The translations under genes and the position numbers were made by a program. The notes under the pieces were generated by a model. The model searched no databases. It saw only the letters and a program-made list of their open reading frames with translations, and had not been told where the DNA came from. Shown here one piece after another: positions 47,052 to 58,060 of a stretch of DNA of 64,000 bases (position 1 is its first letter; each line of letters starts with the position of its first letter). This DNA comes from Apium graveolens (Eukaryota; Streptophyta; Magnoliopsida; Apiales; Apiaceae): contig NC_133653.1 of the NCBI RefSeq assembly GCF_009905375.1, positions 89,021,004 to 89,085,003 on the forward strand, in the 5' to 3' direction.

Positions 47052-48219
47052 GTATGCTTGATTCCTTGCTATTACCTTCACTGAGGACAGTGAATATTTT
47101 AAGTTTGGGGGTAGTAGTTAAGGAGTATATGTTTTGTGTGAGTCACATGTAGTTTGCATATTCATGCTAGTTTACCTCATATAGTTGCATATTTTCCATC
47201 TAGTATTTTTTTTAGTTTTCATACAATTGCCTAATAACATGATCCCGTAGATGATTTTTCTGATTAATTTGTGATATTGATGCTAGTGTAGTGATGTTGT
47301 ATTTAGTGATGTTGAGTCTTATCGAGTTGATTTGCATGCTAGAGACAATTGTATTTCACTAAGTCTTATAGGTTGCTTGAGTGCTAGATCATGGTCATGG
47401 TTTATTTGTTTGTCGAGGTTTAATCGCTTGTTTATATTTAGAATTTAGGATATTCTCTTAATGATAAAATAACTTGGAAATTTAAAAATTGGAGAAAATT
47501 GGATTTCATTGCTAGTTGATATGGCTAGTAACCTGCTCATTTTATATGAGTGGTCAAGGGTTGGATGAGATGGAGCGAAACACACTCGTTCAGAAATTTG
47601 TGGAGAAAAAAAGGAAAAAAAGAAAAAAAATAATTGAAAAAAAGAGAAAAAAATGTGTTTATGCATAATTGATCACGAGTGGGCTCCTTAATACTCGAGT
47701 TATTAAGTTCTTAGGGGACTTTGTGCCTAGTGACCTAAGGCTTTTTATAGTCCGGGATCCACCAACCTAACGCTCGCTATATGGGTATTATTGTATTAGT
47801 CTTTTATGGACCTCACTCATTACACGATCAAATAAGCATATTTGTGTTGTTTATATGTTATGAATAAAAGCGTGAATCCATGTAACCTCCGATATAAAAA
47901 TTGAAGTGTTATAAGTTATTTTGAGTCTAGCTTTCATTCTATTTATAACCTTGTGATTGCTTGATGAGTAGTGAGTCATGATTATTGATCTAGTTGTGAT
48001 AGTATATCTGTAAGCATGTGCACACACACACGATTCTGGTTTGTAACTTGGTTTGTAGGGCTTGATTGATCTTTGTGCGAATAACTGCATTTGCTGAGAT
48101 GTTGCTTGTTGATTGGGTTAGTTATTCTATGGGGATCGTTGCATTCATATAGTTTGCATTCATATATTTTTATTTCTTGTTCTTTGAGTCTGTCTATGCT
48201 TGAGGACAATCATTGATTC
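47052..48219. other. Non-coding 3' region of Athila element
   Basis: 1.2 kb without coding content. It has an A-rich tract (47600-47655) and a PPT-like motif at 47098-47113 (TTAAGTTTGGGGGTAG) preceded by GAGGACAGTG. The same arrangement, GAGGACAAT then AAGTTTGGGG, recurs at the true polypurine tract at 48202-48230. Confidence 0.7.
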
Positions 48220-48231
48220 AAGTTTGGGGTA
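48220..48231 (+). other. Polypurine tract of Athila element
   Basis: AAGTTTGGGGTA immediately precedes the 3' LTR (48232). The purine run is broken by TTT, as in other Athila elements. Confidence 0.65.
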
Positions 48232-49683
48232 TGTTGAGTGGCATTTATGACACTTTATTACACTCCGTAAAGCTTTGAATAAGTGTTTTGTACTCAAGTT
48301 GTTCGTATTTTTGACGTGTTTTGACGTGTTTTTGCATTGTAGGCATTTTCAAGGTAATCAGGTGAATTAGCATGGTTTTAGTGCTAATTTGGTGTTAGGA
48401 TGGAGTCTAGAATAAAGGCTCATGAAAAGACCAGCTCAAATTAACAAGAAAAAAAAATTAGAATTTTATCCAGAAGGACGACGCGTCCGCGCTGAAGTAG
48501 CGCGCGGCCGCACCCAAGAAGCAGAAACTCAGCGCGCTCGCGCTGAAGCAGCGCGCGGCCGCGCCAGGTCGGAATGACAAAATTATGTTTCTATTGGGAT
48601 TTTGAGAGTTTGAAGCCCTGGTTAATTATACAACATATATATACATACATAAAGGTCATTTTATAAAAGGAGATGTAACAGAGCTAAGGAGAAGGCGTAA
48701 GAAGACCGTAGAGCACAATTCAACCAAGGCGAAGAAGATCTAGTTTATTCTTTTGATTCTTTATTTTAAGTTGTAACTTTGGATGCTAGTTTTCTTATTC
48801 TTCAACCTTAACTTTTGTTTCGTACTTGGTTTTATTAAGTATAAAGACTACATTTATTATACCATGCTTTCATCAGAACCCACATTGATGATGAGTCCGG
48901 TTATGGGATAATCGTTATCATGGGGTTCTAACGGATTTATTTATGGATTTATATAGTTAATTTGTTTCGATGCCTTAGTGTGTGGTGATCGTATGATAAC
49001 CTAGTTTTGGTTGCGGTTATTCGTCTTATGAGCGTCATGAAATTATAAGATAGTGTGTTAATCTTTAATAAAGCGAAAGTGAATTTAAGGGTTTAGAACT
49101 TGCCATGCTAGTATAGGTTCATGTATTTTGATATGCATGATTCGTAGGTAATTTTAACCATCTTACTTGCCCTATGTAATCACGAGGGATAACTTGTGCA
49201 TTAAACCGTTATATTTTCAAATTCTATAGACATATAGGGTCTCAATATAATTGGTGTCTATTCAGCTTCTATCTCTTTTGTGGATGTCTAGTAGTATGAT
49301 ATTCGGACAATGAAAGTTGGCGTTTATCAGTTTCGTGTTATCTGATTAGTGTCATCACCATTACATGCTAAGGTTAAGAACGAAAAGGCTATTGAATGAA
49401 GTATTTACTGAAGTTAGAATCCCATGTTTGTGTCATATATTATTCAATTCTCTTTAATCTCTTAGTTGATGTTCTTTAGTATAATCTCTTAGTTAATCTT
49501 AGTATAACAACCACAATTTGTTATTCGTCTTAGTATTGGATAATAACCATACTAGTGTTGCATAAATACATTGATTAAAATTAACCTAAATCTATTCCTA
49601 TGGGAACGAACTAGAATTTATTCTATATTACTTGCGAACGCGTATACTTGCGTGAATATTAGTGCGTGTTTTAGCGTCTAACA
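48232..49683 (+). repeat. Athila 3' LTR
   Basis: 1452 bp, TGTTGAGTGG...GTCTAACA. It keeps the GC-rich block (48478-48565) without the hAT-like insert, and a TATA site (CATATATATACATACATAAA, near 48635). It is followed by CTGGG. Confidence 0.94.
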
Positions 49684-49688
49684 CTGGG

Positions 49689-49839
49689 AAACTTGCTAAG
49701 TGGATGCATGAAAGTTTAAATAGGGCGGGGAGGATAGTGTTGCTCAAAGCGAAAATTGATAGTCTACCCAAGTATTGGTTTAGTTTATTTACAATATCCA
49801 TTGGTATAAGAAATATGATTGAACGTGCAATGTGAAGCT
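49689..49839 (+). pseudogene. LINE reverse transcriptase fragment 2
   Basis: This continues fragment 1: KLAKWMHESLNRAGRIVLLK and IDSLPKYWFSLFTI, the conserved region after the LINE RT palm (family pattern GGRxxLIxSVxxxLPxYxxS). It is cut at 49839 by the copia element. Confidence 0.82.
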
Positions 49840-50834
49840 TGTTAGAAAATGGAAAGTTTGAGGCATATTTTAAATATGTTCTTGATATGATTTCCGGAAA
49901 CTAACACTTGGAGGTTGTTCCTTGACATGAGGACTTAAACTTTCATATTTGGATCTAAGACATTTTCTTAGTGGAATCCATGAATATATTGCGACAAAGT
50001 TGCTTGTTTGAAATGGGTTTTGGGGATTTTGTCCCACATTGGTATTGTAAAAGAAAGATATTGAGTTTATATAGCATCTTGTGTTAGTGTTGTTTACAAC
50101 TACTAGCATAAGTGGAATGCTTGTGTGGCCTAGTGCTAGTGGGAACTCTTATATTTTTCTTTTCTATTACAAGTTTAATTATTTATATTGATTATTTAAT
50201 TATTAATATAAAATATATTGAGTAAGGATTATTTTAATCATACCCTGAATATATTTTATAATATTAATATTAAGTAATCTGGATATAATATAAATAATAA
50301 GGAAAACCCATTTTGTTTACTTTTTCTATTTTGTTACTTGGTGTACCACATCGAGTAAAATAGAAGAAGAGTAACTTGAGATGCCTATATATTGAGAGGT
50401 ACACTTGAGATAAAAATGACAAAAGTCTCGGTGCCTACCTCGCAAACATATATGAGTTGCATAGGTTTTTTGGGCAAACTGAGGTGCGAGTCGCCGTTGA
50501 TCATTGTTGGTTCCGTGGCCAGATTGATCTGTTGCTGTTTTATCCTGGAAGCGATATTGCTGCATTCCATCACAGCTTAAGTGGGGGGCAATAATCTCTT
50601 CAAGAACAGTCAAGTCCTCTTGAAGGATTTGGCGACTCAGCTGTTGTGTTCTTCTTCTTATCAGAATTTGGAAAGCGATAAGAGATAAGTTTTCTTTACT
50701 TTCTTTGTCAATTACAGTCTTTATAGTTTGTTATTGCCTTCGTGTTTTGTTTCGTTAGTTGGTTATTTGCCATGTTCTTGTTATTATATATATAACTGCC
50801 CATTGTTGCTGTGTAGTTAGAATTATACCCAACA
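49840..50834 (+). repeat. Copia (second) 5' LTR
   Basis: 995 bp matching 55519-56513. It has an AT-rich centre (50160-50300) and ends ATACCCAACA. Gag starts only 40 bp later. Confidence 0.94.
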
Positions 50835-50874
50835 ATCTTGAAGAGATTATAGTTATATATAGTTAATTAGCAAG

Positions 50875-51790
50875 ATGGTTAACGAAACTGCTGATGCTCC
50901 TAAAATTATTGAGACTGGTTCTGGTTCTGGTGGTACTACTACCATTGACTGGACCACGTATCGTTTTCCCCATCCAATTGATTTATCGGGTATGCCTAAT
51001 AAATTTAGTGGTGGAGCTTCTTTTTCTCTTTGGCATAAAAAGACGAAGCTCTAGTTAATGATTAAGGGTCTATTGTTAGTGGTACAGTATGATCCTCCTG
51101 GGTTAGATCAAGAGAAAGCTGAATCTGTTAAGGTTTATGCTTTATGGGCTGAGAAGGATGGGGTGGCTAGGGCAGCCAATTTTGGCATCCTTGGAGAACA
51201 CCTTGTTCGATGTTTATTCATCAGATGCCAATACTGCTAAAGTTTTATGGGATAAGCTGGACCAAACCCATAATACTGATTCTCAAGGATTTGAGAAGTA
51301 TTCTGTGGCTAGGTTTCTTGATTTTAAGCTGGTGGATGGAAAATCTATGACTGAACAGGTTCATGAGTTTGAGATGTTAGTTCATGATTTGGGTGAGTCC
51401 GGTATGGTCTTGCTTGAGAAGTTTCGAGTGATGTCTGTGATTGAAAAGCTCCCTAAGTCTTGGGAAGAGTTTGCTCTCTCCCTGAAAAGACAGAAAGGAG
51501 AGATCACATGGACTAACTTGATGTTGGACATCTCAGTACGGGAGCAGCACAAGTCCAAATAGGGACATGTGTTGCTTGTTGAAATGGGAGCTCGAAGGTA
51601 AATGTAGTGACTGTAGGACGGAAAAGAAAGGTAGTCACTAAGAAGGCTAACACTAAATTTGACAAGAACAAGGCTAAGAAACCAAAGGCGAACAAACCAT
51701 GTTGGTCTTGTGGACGGGTTGGTCATTGGAGCAAGGACTGTCCAAGTAAGAAAGCTAAGAAAGCTGGAGTGGTAGCTCAAGCAAATACTG
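50875..51790 (+). pseudogene. gag: Copia gag, broken
   Basis: The ATG at 50875 gives MVNETADAPKI and then FPHPIDLSGMPNKFSGGASF. A TAG lies at 51052, a frameshift near 51170, and a stop at 51560, followed by a frame change. The UBN2-like capsid region (VLWDKLDQTHNTDSQGFEKY, LVHDLGESGM) is clear at 51245-51420. The zinc knuckle CWSCGRVGHWSKDC (CX2CX4HX4C) is at 51700-51741, preceded by a lysine-rich basic tract. This is the standard copia Gag layout. Confidence 0.86.
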
Positions 51791-52440
51791 TGCTTGGACT
51801 TGGAACCATGAGTGGGCCAGTAGCTAACGTGGTCATTGGTGAGGTTGTTGCCTCTAGAACCGATGACGGGTATGTTACTTACAACCCTGTACTACTTTCC
51901 ACGTATCTGTCACATGAGTGGTTGATTCATACTGGAGCTAATATACATATTTGTGCTGATATTAGCTTATTTGTATCTTATCAACAGTCATGGAGTGACA
52001 GTGACGATGGGGAATGCTAGTGCTGCACAAGTGCTTGGAATAGGAAACGTGGACCTGAAGTTTGATTCTGGGCAGATTCTATCTCTCACTAGAGTGCATC
52101 ATGTTCCCTCTATTCGTAGAAATATTATAAGTGGAAGTTGTTTAGTTAAGAACGGCTTTGAACTTTCTTTAAAATGTAACAAAGTAGTTATTACTCATAC
52201 TGGTACATTCTTTGGCAAAGGTTACTTGTCTAATGGTTTGTTTTTAATAAATGTTGAGCCCGTTTTGGGTGGTTTTATTAATGATAGTGTTGCTCCTTCT
52301 ATTAATTGTGTAGAATCGTCTGATTTGTGGCACTTACGACTTGGTCATTTAAATCTTGGTGCTCTAAAGAATATGTTGAATTTAGAGTTGATCCAAAGTA
52401 CGCCATTGATAAGAAATCTAAGTGTCAAGTGTGTGTAAAT
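51791..52440 (+). pseudogene. pol: Copia protease and pre-integrase domain
   Basis: The protease motif reads WLIHTGANIHI (about 51921-51955), with His where the catalytic Asp is expected, so it is inactive. A frameshift near 51985 leads to VTMGNASAAQVLGIGNVDLK and HHVPSIRRNIISGSCLVKNG. The pre-integrase zinc domain (LWHLRLGHLNLGALKNM, with HLRLGH) ends at 52437, where the frame shifts again before KCQVCVNAKQTRKPF. Confidence 0.83.
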
Positions 52441-53459
52441 GCTAAACAAACAAGGAAACCTTTTCATAATGTTGTTAGGGATTCAGACTTGTTAGATTTA
52501 GTGCACTCAGACATATGTGAATTTGGTGGTGTGTTGACCAAGGATCACTGTAGATATTTCATTACCTTTATAGATAATTGTAGTAGATATTGTTATGTTT
52601 ATTTGCTTAAACATAAGAATGAAGCACTAGATAAATTCATTATGTATAAAAATGAAGCTGAAACACAAATTGGCAAAGTACTTAAACGTTTGAGGTCTGA
52701 TAGAGGTGGTGAGTATACGAGTACCTTGTTTAATTAATTTTGCGCAAACAATGGTATAGTTCATGAGGTTACTCCACCATACACACTTGAGTCTAATGGG
52801 TGGCAGAACGAAAGAACAGAACTTTTAAAGACATGATTAACAGTATGCTAATTAATTCTGGGTTGCCTAAGTACATGTGGGGAGAGGCTCTGAATACGGC
52901 TTGCCATATTCTGAATAGAGTCCCTCTGAAACATATGGACAAGACACCATATGAATTATGGAGAAAGCGTAGGACAAGTTTGAGTTATCTTCGTGTGTGG
53001 GGGTGCCTTGCTAAGGTGCTTTTCCCTAAACAAAAGAGAAAGAAACTGGGTCCGAAAACTGTTGATTGTATCTTTCTGGGCTATCTTGAAACCACAACTA
53101 CTATGAGATTTTTAGTATTAAAATCTGACATAGATGGTATTGTGGCGAATACGATAGTTGAGTTTCGTGATGCAACTTCCTTTGAGGAAGTATTCCCAAT
53201 GAAGACTGGTATATCTTTGGGTAGTTCTGAGGATGATCCCACTCACACATCAAGTTCTATTCCTGATCATGTAGAAAAGATGACAAATGTGGGGGTGGAT
53301 CCTGGTAGTAGCTCTACTCCTAACAAAGTAGAGGAACCTAGAAGGAGTAAGCGTGCAAAGGTAGTCAAGGACTTTGGAAGTGACTTTATCACTTACAATG
53401 TCGAGGATGAGCCTTTAACTTTCCGTCAAGCCAAGGATTCTTCGGAGTCAAGGCATTGG
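52403..53459 (+). pseudogene. pol: Copia integrase, broken
   Basis: CQVCVNAKQTRKPF completes the zinc finger. The core has LVHSDICEFGG (first Asp) and LRSDRGGEYTS (second Asp), then TAA at 52735. The Glu motif near 52795 is disturbed by a frameshift (ESNGWQNERT / AERKNRTFKDMI). Then come PKYMWGEALNTACHILNRVP, KTPYELW and the copia-specific YLRVWGCLAKV. A Ser/Pro-rich linker leads to RT (SKRAKVVKDFGSDF). Confidence 0.86.
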
Positions 53460-54457
53460 AAAGGCCTGTAAAGAGTGAAATTGATTCATTTGTTTCAAAT
53501 GGAACATGGGAGTTAGTTGATCTCCCTCCAGGGTGTTCTACTATTGGATGTAAATGGATCTTCAAGAGGAAGCTAAACCCTGATGGCTCAATAAATAAGT
53601 ACAAGGCTAGGCTAGTTGCTAAGGGCTTTAGGCAAAGGGAAGGCATTGATTATTTTGATACATATTCTCCAGTTGCCCGAATGACAACAATTAGAATGCT
53701 TATTGCATTGGCTTCTGTACATGGTCTTATCATCCATCAAATGGATGTAAAGACAGCTTTTCTTCATGGTGGCCTTGAAGAAGAGATTTATATGGATCAG
53801 CCTGAGGGATTTGTTGCTTCTGGTAATGAGAGGAAAGTATGTAGACTAGTCAAGTCCATCTATGGCCTTAAACAAGCACCTATAGACTGGCATAAAAAGT
53901 TTGATGAAACTGTTTTAGACTTCGAATTTTTTAGTTAATGAAAGTGACAAGTGTGTCTACTATAAGGTTAGAGGTAATGATTGTGTGACCGTGTGCTTGT
54001 ATGTAGATGATATCTTGTTGTTTGGAACCAATATTGAGATTATTAACGAGAAAAAGAGTTTCTTGAAGATGCACTTTGAGATGAAGGATATGGGTGAAGC
54101 TAGTGTGATTCTTGGGATCAAGTTGACTCAGTCAACTGATGAAATAATTTTGTCACAGTCTCATTATATAGAGAAATCTATACTTGAGAAGTATGGTTAT
54201 TCAAATTGTAGAATCGCTAGTACACCATATGATTCAAAAGTTGCCTTAGTCATGAATAGTTCAGGAGTTCCTGTGTCTCAGTTAAGGTATTCTTAGATTA
54301 TTGGGAGTTTGCAATATCTTGCTAATGTGACTAGGCCATATATTTCTTATTATGTGTCTAAGTTGGCTAGATAAACAAGCTGTCCAAAGAAGACTCATTG
54401 GGAGGCACTGGATAGAGTTCTCAGATATCTAAAGGGAACTATTTCCCTTGGCTTGCA
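53456..54457 (+). pseudogene. pol: Copia reverse transcriptase, broken
   Basis: The frame shifts near 53455 into EIDSFVSNGTWELVDLPPG, CKWIFKRKLNPDGSI, YKARLVAKGFRQREGIDY, YSPVARMTTIRML and QMDVKTAFLHGGLEEEIYM. A further frameshift near 53935 leads to the catalytic YVDD (54000-54011, in CLYVDDILLFG), which is intact. A TAG at 54295 lies where SQ is usual (YSQIIGSLQY). Confidence 0.9.
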
Positions 54458-54989
54458 TTACCGGAGATTTCCGGGGGTACTCGAGGGGTACAGTGATGCA
54501 AGTTGGATAACTAAGAAATCTGGTTCCAATGGAGTGACTGGATATGTGTTTACCCTTGCGGGTGGAGCAGTGTCCTGAAAGTCTTCTAGACAGACTTTGA
54601 TTACTCGGTCTACTTTTGAGGCTGAGTTGTGTGCACTTGATGCCACGGGGACGGAGGCTGAATGGTTACATGGACTCATGAGTATGTTACCTGTAGTAAG
54701 CAAGCCGCTTCCTGCCATTTCTGTTCATTGTGATAGCCGTACAACTATCGACAAAGTCAGAAGTGTAAAGTATAATGCTAAAACAAAGAGACATATCCAA
54801 GTTAGACTAAAGTCTATAAGGGGTCTTGTGTCTGATAAGATTATTGCTATAGAGTTCATAGGAACTCAGGATAATATAGCTGATCCGCTGACTAAAGGGC
54901 TTGAGCATGCTATAGTCCTTGAGTCGAGATTGGGGATTGGACTGGTAACCCATCATAATTCATCAACAACGGGAACCCAATACACCTGA
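54458..54989 (+). pseudogene. pol: Copia RNase H
   Basis: EGYSDASWITKKSGSNGVTG carries the first catalytic Asp (about 54490). A TGA at 54577 replaces the Trp of the SWKSSRQT motif. Then ITRSTFEAELCAL (Glu), VHCDSRTTID (Asp) and the terminus IEFIGTQDNIADPLTKGL follow. The end of the ORF at 54989 lies about 530 bp before the 3' LTR. Confidence 0.87.
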
Positions 54990-55518
54990 GAGGAGATCCC
55001 TCGAAGTGTATTCAATGTGGTAATAACAAGTTGTAAGGATGAATTGGTAGTACCTCTACCATATACATTTAGATACTTATGTATCTGAGTCTATCCCCTA
55101 TAAACCTTAAGAGGTACTTGAACTGCTAGTTAGCAAGAGTTATTTGAACTCTGAATGGGGTCAAGTCGTTTGACGAGATGATAGCAGTACATCTCTGGAG
55201 ATGCCCAGCTAAGCGAATGTAATTGTGTGGTCGCAATTAGAGGAATGGGTTATTCCTCGAAACATTTGACGAACAGGATCGAGACATGACCATTAACGTC
55301 TCAAAGCCGTAGATTGGCACCATAGCCTTGGACTTGTCGTCGTCTATGGAGTGTGGTTACACCCAACGGATAAAGATTCAAGGTGAAACATTCCATCTGT
55401 ATCCGGTAGCCATCGAAGTAGAGGACTTAGGAGGGTTCAAACCCGGGAGGGTACCGACTCTGAAAAGCAAGTCATGATAAAATCTGGTATGCAGTTTAAT
55501 TATGGATTTGTGGGGGAT
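54990..55518 (+). other. Non-coding tail and polypurine tract of second copia
   Basis: No coding sequence. The last bases before the 3' LTR, GTGGGGGAT (about 55510-55518), are the likely plus-strand primer. Confidence 0.7.
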
Positions 55519-56513
55519 TGTTAGAAAATGGAAAGTTTGAGGCATATTTTAAATATGTTCTTGATATGATTTCCGGAAACTAACACTTGGAGGTTGTTCC
55601 TTGACATGAGGACTTAAACTTTCATATTTGGATCTAAGACATTTTCTTAGTGGAATCCATGAATATATTGCGACAAAGTTGCTTGTTTGAAATGGGTTTT
55701 GGGGATTTTGTCCCACATTGGTATTGTAAAAGAAAGATATTGAGTTTATATAGTATCTTGTGTTATTGTTGTTTACAACTACTAGCATAAGTGGAATGCT
55801 TGTGTGGCCTAGTGCTAGTGGGAACTCTTATATTTTTCTTTTCTATTACAAGTTTAATTATTTATATTGATTATTTAATTATTAATATAAAATATATTGA
55901 GTAAGGATTATTTTAATCATACTCTGAATATATTTTATAATATTAATATTAAGTAATCTGGATATAATATAAATAATAAGGAAAATCCATTTTGTTTACT
56001 TTTTCTATTTTGTTACTTGGTGTACCACATCGAGTAAAATAGAAGAAGAGTAACTTGAGATGCCTATATATTGAGAGGTACACTTGAGATAAAAATGACA
56101 AAAGTCTCGGTGCCTACCTCGCAAACATATATGAGTTGCATAGGTTTTTTGGGCAAACTGAGGTGCGAGTCGCCGTTGATCATTGTTGGTTCCGTGACCA
56201 AATTGATCTGTTGCTATTTTATCCTGTAAGCGATATTGCTGCATTCCATCACAGCTTAAGTGGGGGGCAATAATCTCTTCAAGAACAGTCAAGTGCTCTT
56301 GAAGGGTTTGGCGACTCAGCTGTTGTGTTCTTCTTCTTATCAAAATTTGGAAAGCGATAAGAGATAAGTTTTCTTTACTTTCTTTGTCAATTACAGTCTT
56401 TATAGTTTGTTATTCCCTTCGTGTTTTGTTTCGTTAGTTGGTTATTTGTCATGTTCTTGTTATTATATATATAACTGTCCATTGTTGATGTGTAGTTAGA
56501 ATTATACCCAACA
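55519..56513 (+). repeat. Copia (second) 3' LTR
   Basis: 995 bp, same ends as 49840-50834. Spurious short minus-strand frames appear in both copies because the copies are nearly identical. Confidence 0.94.
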
Positions 56514-56518
56514 AAGAT

Positions 56519-58060
56519 TTCTTTGGGGATCTATTGATGAAAATCGTGATTGTAAAAGGAAGCTATATCTGTTAAGTTGGTCAAAAATCACCCAACCTAA
56601 AAATAAAGGGGTTCCGGGATTAGATACAATTTAGGCTTGGAAATATGCACTTTTGGGCAAGTGGTGGTTTAGGTGGCTGAATAATAGAATGGAACCAAGT
56701 ATTGAGAGTGAAGTATGATAGTGCCAAATGTGATATTTAAGGTCAACTCTTCAAGGAAAGAAAATGTCATAAGTAATGGCGGGATGACTCTCTGCTAATG
56801 ACGGTAAGAGTTTTAACAATGCTCTTGATATAAATCATTTTCGATGACTTATAAGAGATTGTAATTCAGAAATGTTTTTGGAGGATTTTTAGCATGGGCG
56901 TTGCATTTTGAGTGAGACTTTTTATCGATTATTCAGACTCTCCAAACTGAAAAATTCTACGGTTAAGGAATTTTTTGAGAGATGGAATAATCCTAATACC
57001 ACATTGGAGACATTATGGACTAGGCAACTCAGAAATTGAGAGTTTGAGGAGGAAGTTATGCTCAATGAAATTATAAAATAAGTAACTTTAGCAATGGGGA
57101 GTGGTGTATTAATATGGACTGATTCAAGAAATGAATATACTTTTACAGATGGGAGAAAAATTTTACTATCAACAAATGCAGATGTAAGGGGCCACTGGAA
57201 TTTTGTATGGAAAACAATCTTCTCCAAAAGTTCAAATTTTTCTTTGGAAGTTAGAGTACATCATTCTTCTCACAATGGCTCTTCTGGCATACAGGTTACG
57301 TAATTCCATAACCGATGTTGTGTAAAAAAGAAATAGAATGTCAGGAGCATATTTTCTGGAGATGCTCGTTTGCTCTTAGTGTATGGGTGAAGTTTTTGGA
57401 TTGGTGGGGTTTTCAAGTGCCTTCAGAGGGCTTCAACAATTTAACTCAAGAGACTTAGTGAACAAGATTGAGGATTCATTGATTAAAAAGGGATGGGGTA
57501 TTTCTATAGCAGCAACTTTATGGTACCTTTGGTTATATAGAAATTGGGCCATTTTTTAAAACAAATTGTATAGTGAAGAGGAAATCATTCAGCTAATTAA
57601 GCTTAGAACATTCAGATGGAATGTTTCTAGCAAAGATTTGGCAGATCACTTGGAGATTTTGTGGTTTATTTATCTCATTGGAGCCATTAATTAGGGGAAG
57701 ATGATTACCAACAATTTTGTGGACATCGGTGATTGTAAATTATATGATTATGTTGACGGGTCATTTAAAGTGACATATGCTGGAATCACACAGTCAAGTA
57801 TACGGGATGCATTAAAGACGCTAACAATAAAGTGATGTTTATTTTCTCAGGTAATATGACTACGGCGAATCCTGTTAATGTTGAGATAAAAGGTATATCC
57901 TTTTTAGTTGAGGCTTTTAGTAATAGTAGCTTGAAGGAGGACAAATGTGTTATTCATGTGATTGCACAACATCATTAACATTAGTCTTTAAGGCTAAAGT
58001 AGGTGTACTTGGTGACATAGATTTATTAAATGCATGTCTTAGTAAATTGGGGAGGATGGT
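56519..58060 (+). pseudogene. LINE fragment 3: RT end, zf-RVT and RNase H
   Basis: This continues the LINE after the copia element: DFFGDLLMKIVI, KLYLLSWSKITQP and LGKWWFRWL. From about 57090 it has the zinc-finger RT C-terminal (zf-RVT) region: NFVWKTIFSKSSNFSLEV, then CKKEIECQEHIFWRC-like and FALSVWVKFLDWWGFQV across frames (57310-57430). SIAATLWYLWLYRNW lies near 57505. A plant-LINE-type RNase H begins YDYVDGSFKVTYAGI (about 57743) and runs to VNVEIKGISFLVEAFSN (57870-57935). There are many stops and frameshifts. No poly-A tail is obvious. Confidence 0.78.

Larger units (their letters stand above)
23750..49683 (+). mobile_element. Athila-type Ty3/gypsy retrotransposon, with nested insertions
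   Basis: LTRs lie at 23750-25974 (including a 762-bp hAT-like insert) and 48232-49683. Target duplication is CTAGG (23745-23749) and CTGGG (49684-49688), one mismatch. The primer site resembles the tRNA-Asp site of Athila. Order is gag, protease, RT, RNase H, integrase, a GC-rich spacer and an env-position ORF, then a 1.2-kb non-coding tail and polypurine tract. Gag to RT share one frame with several stops; RT to integrase carries three or more frameshifts. The integrase is split by the 30349-44148 element. Without inserts the element is about 11.4 kb. LTRs differ by several percent by eye. Confidence 0.92.
49840..56513 (+). mobile_element. Ty1/copia retrotransposon inserted in the LINE
   Basis: LTRs 49840-50834 and 55519-56513, both 995 bp (TGTTAGAAAATGG...CCCAACA). 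The flanks AAGCT (49835-49839) and AAGAT (56514-56518) are a target duplication with one change. Gag, protease, integrase, RT and RNase H follow in copia order over 4.1 kb, broken by about six frameshifts and several stops. No TGG-type primer site follows the 5' LTR. LTRs differ at roughly a dozen positions by eye. Confidence 0.93.

Noticed and set aside
50326..50613. Minus-strand ORF repeated at 56005-56343
   Set aside because: It lies in the two LTR copies of the second copia element; repetition reflects LTR identity.
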